Source: JANXQE01 sp035651635
Lineage (GTDB): Bacteria > Verrucomicrobiota > Verrucomicrobiia > Limisphaerales > UBA8199
Direction: 5' to 3'
NCBI GenBank assembly: GCA_035651635.1
Contig: DASRFK010000261.1
Location: 1 to 15,117 of the forward strand
DNA length: 15,117 nt
Below the pieces are notes generated by a model. That model was given only the letters and a program-made list of their open reading frames with translations. It made no database searches and was not told the DNA's origin. The position numbers and the translations under genes are program-made. Every line of letters begins with the position of its first letter. Positions within the stretch are counted from its first letter, which is position 1. Of the stretch, positions 1 to 6,281 are shown one piece after another.

Positions 1-184
1 GCCTGCTGTTCCGTCGTTAATATTGGTCGATGTTTAGTCTTCATCGACCCCAGGTGTAGAAAAAGTGCAGCCCGAGGTCCAGCTCAAATGAACAGAAATT
101 TGTCTCTCAAAGACTTACCTCAACTCTGACTCCGCCATAGCCTGAAAACCCCTGTCCGAAGCTTGGCCGAAAGCCAAACTACAG

Positions 185-315
185 GGCACCCCTGGCGGGG
201 TGCCGTGGAATAGGTGGAGGTGTACCGGAGGTCTGCACGGCCTTCGGACCTCCGACTACTGTCTGGCAACCCTCGCGGGTTGCGGAACTAGCCCAACGCA
301 TGAACCCTGAAGGGT
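185..315. repeat. Cluster of four GC-rich hairpins (REP-like repeat block)
   Basis: Four short perfect inverted repeats follow each other: 185-192/197-204 (GGCACCCC, loop TGGC), 226-233/247-254 (CGGAGGTC, 13-nt loop), 266-272/277-283 (GCAACCC, loop TCGC) and 304-307/312-315 (ACCC/GGGT). Tight tetraloops and regular spacing resemble the repetitive extragenic palindrome blocks common between genes in Verrucomicrobia. No coding potential was found, and the repeat-family assignment is inference. Confidence 0.5.
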
Positions 316-485
316 GTGTTTCGCCGGGTTGGCAAATGCGTGAGGGTCGCAATTGGCGTTCGACGCACTAATGCAAACCAGCCACACATGTGGGTAATGA
401 CAAGCGCTGAAACGGGGTGTTATGGGTTTATCTTTCACGGCACGCGTTCTTTGCCGGAACGCAACCCTGCCGAAACCTGCCGAAC

Positions 486-513
486 TTGCTATTCGCTCGC
501 TACATGCTATGGT
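486..513 (+). promoter_or_regulatory. Possible extended -10 promoter before the 62-aa ORF
   Basis: TTGCTA (486-491) lies 16 bases before TATGGT (508-513), and the -10 is preceded by TG at 505-506 (extended -10). Transcription would begin only a few bases before the ATG at 526, giving a very short leader. Matches are 4 of 6 at each box, so this is weak. Confidence 0.22.
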
Positions 514-525
514 TAATACTGGCTT

Positions 526-714
526 ATGAACGACCGACACTCGAGCGCCAGCACCAACCCGGCGCCAACGTTGAGAACTCCAAGGTCCAGCCAACAAGCC
601 GTCGTTCGCTGCAAGGACTTCCAGTGCCTCGCTTACAAAGACGCCGAGGGCAGGTGGCGCAGCGTGGCGGACGACAAGGTCCTCGAGGTCGTGGAAGTTG
701 TCCTCCAATTTTAA
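526..714 (+). CDS. Small conserved-looking hypothetical protein (62 aa)
   Basis: ATG start at 526, stop TAA at 712-714. The first ~27 residues are Ser/Thr/Pro-rich and probably disordered. The second half (about residues 28-62) reads like a folded mini-domain: a Cys-Lys-Asp-x-x-Cys pair (C29, C34), then Tyr-Lys-Asp-Ala-Glu-Gly-x-Trp-Arg, then an acidic/hydrophobic C-terminal strand ending in VEVVLQF. The pattern 'Cys, Tyr, D-x-E-G-x-W' is what one expects of a small beta-rich protein, and similar short proteins are, to my recollection, frequent in Verrucomicrobia, but I cannot name a family. No strong Shine-Dalgarno sequence is visible; a weak extended -10 promoter lies just upstream. It stands alone between repeat blocks. 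The function is unknown. It could be spurious, but its composition is far more protein-like than the overlapping ORFs. Confidence 0.5.
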   Translation: MNDRHSSASTNPAPTLRTPRSSQQAVVRCKDFQCLAYKDAEGRWRSVADDKVLEVVEVVLQF

Positions 715-1125
715 GACGCACGAGTATTGGAGACGGCACGCCGGGACCGCGGCTGGAAAAACCGCGAGCAATATTCTCCGCTGGGCGCCAGACATGCAGA
801 AGGATTAAATTTGAATAGCGCATGTTTGATTGCGTCTTATGTAAAGCCCTCGGTAACCGAAATGCGGTTATTCCTGAAAAGCTTGGCCAGCCGGGGTAAA
901 AGGGGCTGGCCTTCCCTCTCAAAGTTTGGCGCCGCGGGACTGGGCGGACAAACCGAGTGCGGCAATTCCGGACAGGGTCGTCCCGACAGGACCGGATTTA
1001 CACAACCAAGCAGGCTGGCGAAAGTAGGTTCATTGGCGATCCAGCTCCGCTGGCGAAGCCTTGTGTGGGCGGCGCTCGTTAGGGAATGACGCGGGCGTCG
1101 CCTACTGTCCCAGCCGGCTTTGGGT
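715..1125. other. Non-coding stretch with two hairpins
   Basis: No supported gene. The plus-strand ORF running through 727-1089 has no family features and a composition typical of GC-rich non-coding DNA. Two hairpins occur: 854-859/865-870 (TAACCG/CGGTTA, 5-nt loop) and 885-892/904-911 (GGCCAGCC/GGCTGGCC), the second followed by a pyrimidine run (TTCCCTCTC). The second could be a weak plus-strand terminator for the 62-aa ORF, but it lacks a true U-tract. Confidence 0.4.
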
Positions 1126-1283
1126 TTAGAGCCTGTTTTAATAATAATCTTGGCGGCGAGACGCCGCCAAAACCCGCCGGCCAGAGGCCCGCGCTACGTA
1201 GCGCAGGCGTCCTCGCCTGCGGGTTCCGGCGGCGTCTCGCCGCCGGAATCGCGCCGGGGACCCATTTTTAAGACAACCTCTTA
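1126..1283. mobile_element. MITE-like element D (152 bp, TTA flanks)
   Basis: Element body 1129-1280 is bounded by imperfect terminal inverted repeats: GAGCCTGTTTTAA (1129-1141) and TTAAGACAACCTC (1268-1280), matching at 10 of 13 positions. Identical TTA triplets flank it at 1126-1128 and 1281-1283. The interior is a chain of palindromes: 1152-1158/1162-1168 (GGCGGCG/CGCCGCC), 1191-1204 (perfect 14-bp palindrome), 1203-1209/1214-1220 (GCAGGCG/CGCCTGC) and 1226-1234/1238-1246 (CCGGCGGCG/CGCCGCCGG). There is no transposase. The ends resemble those of elements A-C (GAGC.TGTTTTA), so the same transposase may recognise them. The palindromic core differs from A-C. Confidence 0.6.
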
Positions 1284-1407
1284 GAGCGTGTTTTAGAATT
1301 CGGTTTGGAGTCCCGCTTTTAGGCGGCCCGGCGCCGAAACCGCCTGAAGGCGGGACTCCAAACCCTGGCGTCCATGCCCGAAGCCGGTATTTTAAAACAC
1401 GTTCTTA
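1281..1407. mobile_element. MITE-like element A (121 bp, TTA flanks)
   Basis: Body 1284-1404 starts GAGCGTGTTTTA and ends TAAAACACGTTC, terminal inverted repeats with one mismatch in 12. TTA flanks it at 1281-1283 and 1405-1407, and both triplets are shared with the neighbouring elements. The core is a long hairpin with 20-base arms, 1307-1326 and 1340-1359 (GGAGTCCCGC... / ...GCGGGACTCC). It carries no ORF. The reverse complement of element C (11883-12003) aligns along its whole length, and both copies are exactly 121 bp, so these are two insertions of one non-autonomous family. Confidence 0.75.
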
Positions 1408-1495
1408 GAGCGCGTTTTAGAATTCGGTTTGGAGTCCGGCCTTAAGGCGGTCTTGGCCCGGGCCGCCTAAAGGCGGGACTCCGAGCCCCATACGC
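1405..1495. mobile_element. MITE-like element B, right end lost
   Basis: It starts at 1408 with GAGCGCGTTTTAGAATTCGG directly after the TTA at 1405-1407. It carries the same hairpin core as A and C (arms 1431-1450 and 1463-1482). After about 1495 the match to the right half of C stops and no TAAAACACG end follows, so the copy is truncated or decayed. The arms have drifted (TCCGGCC for TCCCGCC), so it may be older than A. Confidence 0.6.
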
Positions 1496-1574
1496 TCAAT
1501 GGCTCCCTCTCATTAGCGAACAGTTACTTATCAGTTCGCGTCTTGGTGAGAATACGCGGTTGCTCTCACGCGAT

Positions 1575-2144
1575 TCATATGACCAATGGCACAAGCGCTT
1601 TCACCTGCCTCTGGTAAATCGGATACTCTTCCGGAAAATGCCGGAGCAGAAGTCTTTCCTCCTGCTTGAGCTTAATCCAAAAGGCAGCCCACATAAACGG
1701 CAGAGCCAGCCAGCAGCGTAACCGGCCAAGATCCAAAGCTGTGCCGAGGGCCATGACCAAAAGCCCGGTGTAAATCGGATGCCGCACGAACCGATACGGT
1801 CCGGTCCGGATTAGCTCGTGTCCCTGCTTGAAGGTCACGCTGCTGCTCCAGTTGGCACCCAGCGTCCAACGCGCCCACAGCGTCACAAACAATCCCAGCA
1901 CGCAAACGCAAACACCCGCCGCCCGGGCCCAATCGGCCACCGGCGTCAGGGGTAAATTCATCGGCGACGGCAAATGCCGGCTCGCGAGCAGAACGTAACT
2001 GCATGCCAGTGGAATTCGATGCGCCAGGCCAGACCATACGCTTTGCTTTTCCGCAATGGCCTTGGTCCATTGCGCGCTGATGAGCCAATAAACGATAAAG
2101 ACGGCCCAGCAGACCCCGATCATGGAATCGAAAGCCACAGTCAT
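1575..2144 (-). CDS. Isoprenylcysteine carboxyl methyltransferase-like membrane methyltransferase
   Basis: 189 aa, a normal length for bacterial ICMT/phospholipid-methyltransferase-type proteins. These polytopic enzymes use S-adenosylmethionine; bacterial members are mostly uncharacterised and may methylate lipids or small molecules. Hydrophobic segments lie near residues 8-24, 44-56, 72-92, 126-140 and 143-158. The signature GPYRFVRHPIYTG at 115-127 (the R-H-P-x-Y motif that binds the cofactor) and the C-terminal E-E-R-L-L (162-166) followed by a Tyr-rich tail are diagnostic of the superfamily. The ATG at 2144 is used because it opens the first membrane segment; Met8 is an alternative start and neither has a clear Shine-Dalgarno. 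It stands alone, divergent from the 74-aa ORF and separated by 70 bases. The substrate cannot be read from context. Confidence 0.85.
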   Translation of the reverse strand: MTVAFDSMIGVCWAVFIVYWLISAQWTKAIAEKQSVWSGLAHRIPLACSYVLLASRHLPSPMNLPLTPVADWARAAGVCVCVLGLFVTLWARWTLGANWSSSVTFKQGHELIRTGPYRFVRHPIYTGLLVMALGTALDLGRLRCWLALPFMWAAFWIKLKQEERLLLRHFPEEYPIYQRQVKALVPLVI

Positions 2145-2213
2145 GCCGAAGAACTATTACCTTTCACAAAGCTTCCAGTGCTTAAAATAAAGATCGCAAA
2201 TGGCAGATTGTCC

Positions 2214-2438
2214 ATGTCAGATTCGGACAAAGCGAAATTAGCGAAGGAGACGTTAAATGGCATAGGCAAGCTGCCTTTTGAGGGGCGCCGACAAATGTCT
2301 GAGGCGCAAAAGAGGGCCCGCGAGGTGGCTGATAAGACCCGAGAATTCCGACTGCAATTCTTGCGCAATTTGAAACCAGGCCATCCACTCTATCGCTCAA
2401 CGGAAGCGCGGCAGGCTCGTGGCGAGTCTCTGGAGTAA
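2214..2438 (+). CDS. Hypothetical 74-aa charged protein
   Basis: ATG at 2214, stop TAA at 2436-2438. The frame stays open further upstream (to 1974), but that part is antisense to the methyltransferase, so I start at the internal Met, which opens MSDSDKAKLAKETL. The protein is hydrophilic and rich in Lys, Arg and Glu, apparently alpha-helical through residues ~5-50 (EAQKRAREVADKTREFRLQF), with a short GHPLY turn near residue 56. No signal peptide, membrane segment or known motif is visible. No good Shine-Dalgarno sequence precedes it. It lies between the methyltransferase start and the sulfatase-fold enzyme's 3' end. It may be a small DNA- or protein-binding protein, or spurious. Confidence 0.42.
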   Translation: MSDSDKAKLAKETLNGIGKLPFEGRRQMSEAQKRAREVADKTREFRLQFLRNLKPGHPLYRSTEARQARGESLE

Positions 2439-2608
2439 ACTTGGTCATATGCACTTGGCCATTTGCCATTCCCGGGAAAGCCAACCAGCACCCTGAAAAC
2501 TTCGATGCGTGGCAAGAAAGCCGCTAACCGCTGGCCAATCCATGCCATTTTTGCGCTCTTTCGCGCAATCATTCGGCCGTTTCCCGCAAGCGGCGCCGCC
2601 CGGCCACG

Positions 2609-5485
2609 TTATTTTTCCGTCCGCTTGGCCAGTTGTTGTTTCGCACCATGGACCGAGGATCGATAGGACGCGTAATTGCGCAATAGACTGGCCTGGAACG
2701 CATCGAAGCGCGCCATGTCGGCCTGGCGGTCCGAGCTTGAGTTCGCTTCGGGCGATTCGGTAAAGACCGTCTTTGCCCCGTCGTTCCCGATACTGAAGAC
2801 CGCGCCCCGGGAAGCCGTACCGTTGGGGCTGTTGCTCTCCCGGTCGCCCAGCAGGATTTTGTCGCCGTCGATGATCCCGAACTGTTTATAAGTATTGAGG
2901 TAGCCCCGGCGGCCGCGAGCATCGGCTCGATCCAGAGATCGGCCTTCGTAAAGCTCATCGGCCGGCAAGGGAATGTTCAACCGGTCCAGGACTGTCGGCA
3001 GGAAATCGACCTGGGTGCCAATGGTGCGGTTGATTTGGTATCCCGGCCGTGCCGGGTCCATCAGGATCAAAGGCGTGTTGCCCAACTCCGGCGTCATAGC
3101 CCAGCCATGGCCGATATGGCCGTCCTCCTTTCCGCCCAACATCTCGCCGTGATCGTTGGTAATGACCACCAGCGTGTTATCGAGCAGGCCGGATTCTTTG
3201 AGTTGATCGACGATCGAAGAAATCACCCAGTCCATGTACAGCAATTCATTCAGATACAGCGGCGTAAAATCGCCCACTTCTTTCATCTTATATTTCCGAA
3301 ACGGTTTCGGGATTTTGTCGTACGGATAATGCGGAGCGGCCGGCACGTACGTCAGGCAAAACCGCCGATGTTCCTGGGCGTATCTTTTTAGCTGGCTGCG
3401 GATGGCGCCGAGAGTTTCTTCTTCGAGCAGCCCCCATTCCACGCGGTCGGTTCCGCGTTGCCCCGGCATCGTGTCGGCGTCGTACATCTCGTCCAGTCCG
3501 CGGTTCTTGAGAAAATCCCGAAAATCGGTGTAGTCGAAATACGAGGAGTAAAACATCGAGCAGGAATAACCCTGGTCATGCAGGATCTCGAAAAAGCTTT
3601 TCACCGGAACCCGCTCTTGCGTGAAAGCGTGAAAATCCGACACGGGATAAAGCGAGGTGAACGTAGCGAAGCGCGCGTGGATCGAACCGGCGAAAGCCGA
3701 GAAAAAGTTCGGAAACAATTCCATGCGATCCCGGTACTTGGCCAGGAGCGGCTGGGTCTCTTCGCTGCTGCCAAACAGGGACAGATGCTTGTTGTACGAA
3801 GATTCCATGAACACGACCAAAACGTTGAGATTGCGTGGCGGGCCGGCCGGCGCAGCGGGCGCCGCGCTCAGATTACCCAGGCCCAGCGCGCTGGCCGACT
3901 TCAGGAATTCCTCCCGGCCAAGTGTTCGGTTGGCCACCCGCTTCCAAAGCGGACTGCTGCGAACCAGCCGGCCGAGGGCGTCGCCTTGGGCTTTGTCAGA
4001 TTCGGCGAAACCGAGCCCGACGAAGGCCATGGCGCTAAACATAGCGGCTACATACCAGCCCCCCGTGAATGACGAAGTTTTTGGAGCATCGGCGGGCGCT
4101 GATTCGCCCGCCGAGCCACGCACAGTTCCCTTAACGGCGCGAAACCACAGTTGGATTGCGCGCACGGCCAAGACGTACAAGGCGCCGAGCACGGCCACGC
4201 CCGCGATCAGTCCCGGCAGGTAAGGCCGGGCCAGTTTCAGCATCATTTTCGGGCTGTCGCCAAAGGAAAGCACGTCCCAGCCCAGCCGCACTCCCATTAT
4301 CTGAGAGAGCCGGAGATCCACCGCAGCCAATAGCAAGAGTCCCAGACAGGCGATATCCAGCCAGGCGAAACTGCCTCGAGAGTGAACCCGGCGATAGCCC
4401 CAGGCCAAAAGGCCCAGAACTGCCGTTACGATCAGTTCGCCGATAAAGTATCGCGGCATGGTCATGCTCAGGCAGAGCACGTGATTGTAATTTTCAGCGG
4501 CCGGGTAATTCGTATCGGTCAACAGCAGGAACCCGGCGAAGCAGAAGGGCAGCATCCAGTTCCACCCGGGGGGGTCCCCTACCCTGCGGATGAGCGCGGT
4601 GGTAACGGCAAACAACAGGACGATCGCCGCGATCAGTCCGAGAAAATATTGAGAAGGATGCCCCATCCATTGAGGTTCGAAACGCAGCAAGCCGATCCCG
4701 AACACCAGCGTCCAACTCACCGGCGCCAGCAGCCACATCCGCGAAAGGCCCGTGGGAGAATGTCCTCCTCGTTTCTCCTCGAGCCACCATGCGCACAGCG
4801 CGATCGCGCCCAGGCAATCCACGATCAGCAGTTCGTCGCGGCGAACCATCAACTCTTGCAAGTAGCCCAGCGCATAAACGCAGCCGAAAACAGCCGTCAG
4901 CCAAAACCCGTGCTGCTCGCGCCCGGTCCGCGCCAGCACATAATACACGGCGGCATAAACAAAAATCCATGCAGCCAGAAAGGGTTGGTTGAAGAAAAGC
5001 GAGTTGGCGATATACGGCACCAGGCTGGTCCATTTCAGTACCCCGTTAAAGACCGGGTATAAATAATTTTTGTCCCCGTTGTGGAAGGTGAGAAAAATGA
5101 AGGTCAGCCCAAGGATGAGCACCGCCAGGTTGACCGTGCGCGCTGCTCTCGGAGTCACCTGGCGAACACTGCCACCCAACTTCACAATCGCCAGGCCGCC
5201 GAGGACGACAAATGCATAAAAAACAACGTAATTGAGCCAACCGCCAGCGTTGCCATTGATTCGCCAATGCGCCTCGAACAAGCTCTCGCCTTGAGTCGCC
5301 AGGAGGATCAACTTAATGATGCCCAAGCCCGCCAGCAGCACGATCAGCCTCGACCCGATCTGGACCGGGCCGGCCGTCGTGGCGGCTCCCACACCCCGTC
5401 TGCCCAAACCCGGAATCGAGAATGGTCCTGTATCTGCACGTGGGAACGACGCAGAACGGGCGGGAAAAGCAGTTGAGTCTGACAT
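2609..5485 (-). CDS. Polytopic sulfatase-fold enzyme, LTA synthase-like
   Basis: 958 aa from the ATG at 5485. Residues ~45-445 hold about ten or more membrane segments, an unusually large membrane part; LtaS-type enzymes usually have five. One more hydrophobic segment lies near 476-493. The exported C-terminal half (~552-850) is an alkaline phosphatase/sulfatase domain: VFMESSYNKH with metal ligand E561; nucleophile position S601 in AFAGSIHARF before TSLYP; H719 in AAPHYPYD; D778-H779 in ITNDHGEM; and H793 in IGHGWAM. In this family the residue at the S601 position attacks a phosphate- or sulfate-linked substrate to move glycerol-phosphate, phosphoethanolamine or similar groups; LtaS itself uses Thr. 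I infer an envelope phosphotransferase or sulfatase; the substrate is unknown. The frame stays open to 5686, but an extension would run through the pilin gene's terminator (5647-5674), so I reject it. Confidence 0.85.
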   Translation of the reverse strand: MSDSTAFPARSASFPRADTGPFSIPGLGRRGVGAATTAGPVQIGSRLIVLLAGLGIIKLILLATQGESLFEAHWRINGNAGGWLNYVVFYAFVVLGGLAIVKLGGSVRQVTPRAARTVNLAVLILGLTFIFLTFHNGDKNYLYPVFNGVLKWTSLVPYIANSLFFNQPFLAAWIFVYAAVYYVLARTGREQHGFWLTAVFGCVYALGYLQELMVRRDELLIVDCLGAIALCAWWLEEKRGGHSPTGLSRMWLLAPVSWTLVFGIGLLRFEPQWMGHPSQYFLGLIAAIVLLFAVTTALIRRVGDPPGWNWMLPFCFAGFLLLTDTNYPAAENYNHVLCLSMTMPRYFIGELIVTAVLGLLAWGYRRVHSRGSFAWLDIACLGLLLLAAVDLRLSQIMGVRLGWDVLSFGDSPKMMLKLARPYLPGLIAGVAVLGALYVLAVRAIQLWFRAVKGTVRGSAGESAPADAPKTSSFTGGWYVAAMFSAMAFVGLGFAESDKAQGDALGRLVRSSPLWKRVANRTLGREEFLKSASALGLGNLSAAPAAPAGPPRNLNVLVVFMESSYNKHLSLFGSSEETQPLLAKYRDRMELFPNFFSAFAGSIHARFATFTSLYPVSDFHAFTQERVPVKSFFEILHDQGYSCSMFYSSYFDYTDFRDFLKNRGLDEMYDADTMPGQRGTDRVEWGLLEEETLGAIRSQLKRYAQEHRRFCLTYVPAAPHYPYDKIPKPFRKYKMKEVGDFTPLYLNELLYMDWVISSIVDQLKESGLLDNTLVVITNDHGEMLGGKEDGHIGHGWAMTPELGNTPLILMDPARPGYQINRTIGTQVDFLPTVLDRLNIPLPADELYEGRSLDRADARGRRGYLNTYKQFGIIDGDKILLGDRESNSPNGTASRGAVFSIGNDGAKTVFTESPEANSSSDRQADMARFDAFQASLLRNYASYRSSVHGAKQQLAKRTEK

Positions 5486-5646
5486 GGTCGCCCGGCAATG
5501 GCTGCATGTGGCGTGCCCAATAACCAAGTTGTCACTCTTTTTATGGAACCGCCTTGGATCCGACTGACGAAGGGCGAAGGCCGTGGAAGCAAACGGAAGC
5601 TTGCGATACGCGATTTGTCCCGAAACGAGACAGTTCGCTGGGCAAG

Positions 5647-5674
5647 AAAAAAGGCCCGAAATTGCTTCCGGGCC
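5647..5674 (-). terminator. Intrinsic terminator of the prepilin gene
   Basis: Read on the minus strand, a 9-bp stem (GGCCCGGAA / TTTCGGGCC, one G-U pair) closes on a GCAA tetraloop (GNRA type) and is followed directly by six T residues (5652-5647). It starts 21 bases after the prepilin stop codon. This is a near-ideal Rho-independent terminator and separates the prepilin from the LTA-synthase-like gene downstream. Confidence 0.92.
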
Positions 5675-5695
5675 CTGTCGATTCAAACCTGAACC

Positions 5696-6070
5696 TTAGT
5701 TGGTCGTATCCGCGGGCAACTTGTGCGTCTCGGGGACCTTCAGGCAGGTCGGCTTGTCCTGGACAGTACCGAGATGGTAGCTGTCGGCAAAGGACTTGCC
5801 GCCGGAGGGACAGATCACCTGGTTTTTCATATAACCGGCGATCGCGGAGTACTCCACCTGTGCATTGTCGGCCTGCTTGGTCTCCAACGCCCAGGTCTGC
5901 ACGGCGCCGTCAATCTGCCGCAGGTTGTTAATGCAGGCATTCATTTGCGCCGTAGTTCTAGCCTTCACAAAGTTCGGAATCGCGATGGTGGCCAGCAAAC
6001 CAATGATCGCAACCACGATCATGATTTCCACCAGGGTGAAACCGCCCTTGCGGGATGTGTGTATCTTCAT
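5696..6070 (-). CDS. Type II secretion / type IV pilin-like prepilin
   Basis: 124 aa. The N-terminus has the prepilin leader MKIHTSRKGG, cut before F11 in KGG-FTLVEIMIV, with the conserved Glu at mature position 5 (E15) and a hydrophobic helix to about residue 32, then IPNFVKARTTAQMNAC. It would be processed by a prepilin peptidase and sit in the inner membrane or a pseudopilus. The globular part has cysteines at 46, 87 and 109; C87 lies in ICPSGGKSF and C109 in KPTCLKVPETHKLP, a C-P-x-G-G...C...H-x-L-P arrangement I associate with the many stand-alone prepilins of Verrucomicrobia. The Shine-Dalgarno GAGAGAAAGG lies about 6 bases before the ATG. No other secretion or pilus genes adjoin it, so it is an orphan pilin with its own terminator. 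The assignment as GspG-like is by resemblance only. Confidence 0.93.
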   Translation of the reverse strand: MKIHTSRKGGFTLVEIMIVVAIIGLLATIAIPNFVKARTTAQMNACINNLRQIDGAVQTWALETKQADNAQVEYSAIAGYMKNQVICPSGGKSFADSYHLGTVQDKPTCLKVPETHKLPADTTN

Positions 6071-6092
6071 TCTAACCTTTCTCTCTCGCGGC

Positions 6093-6158
6093 GTGAACCA
6101 AGCAGCAGGCGGTTATTATTAATGCATATTAGTTCACATATTGCCTGCTACTAACCGC
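6093..6158. promoter_or_regulatory. Interleaved inverted blocks between divergent genes
   Basis: Three short blocks recur as reverse complements in the same order, not nested: GTGAAC 6093-6098 with GTTCAC 6132-6137, AGCAGGC 6104-6110 with GCCTGCT 6143-6149, and GCGGTTA 6109-6115 with TAACCGC 6152-6158. An AT-rich core (TTATTATTAATGCATATTA) lies between. The position upstream of the prepilin suits operator or promoter sequences, but no factor or clear -35/-10 pair can be assigned. Confidence 0.25.
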
Positions 6159-6281
6159 ATCATGAACATAACAGGCGCGCCATGGCACAAGCAACCTTGA
6201 AGTGCCCACGGAACCATCAGGGATTGACCCGACAATCCGTTTCGTTCTTCATGTAACTGGCCACAGGCCTGCACGGTCATA

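Larger units (their letters stand above)
1..525. other. Gene-poor stretch with hairpins
   Basis: No convincing gene: the ORFs here are rich in Arg, Cys and Pro, overlap one another on both strands and match no family I recognise. What can be seen is a hairpin at 25-49 (GGTCGATG / CATCGACC, 9-nt loop) and the hairpin cluster at 185-315 listed separately. The rest shows no structure I can name. Confidence 0.5.

Noticed and set aside
291..333. Integron attC-like site (GCCCAAC ... GTTGGC)
   Set aside because: GCCCAAC fits RYYYAAC, but the partner does not fit GTTRRRY, the span is too short, and no integrase or cassette array is visible.
727..1089. 120-aa plus-strand ORF
   Set aside because: It crosses hairpins, has no family features, and another ORF overlaps it on the opposite strand.
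1974..2213. Longer version (154 aa) of the 74-aa ORF
   Set aside because: The extra 80 residues are mostly antisense to the ICMT-like gene, which has clear motifs.
3458..5062. Several plus-strand ORFs of ~190-230 aa
   Set aside because: All are antisense to the membrane/sulfatase-fold enzyme, with no motifs and low-complexity Arg/Pro/Gln composition.
5486..5686. N-terminal extension of the LTA-synthase-like protein to 1025 aa
   Set aside because: It would run through the prepilin terminator (5647-5674), and the extra 67 residues have no domain features; the ATG at 5485 fits better.
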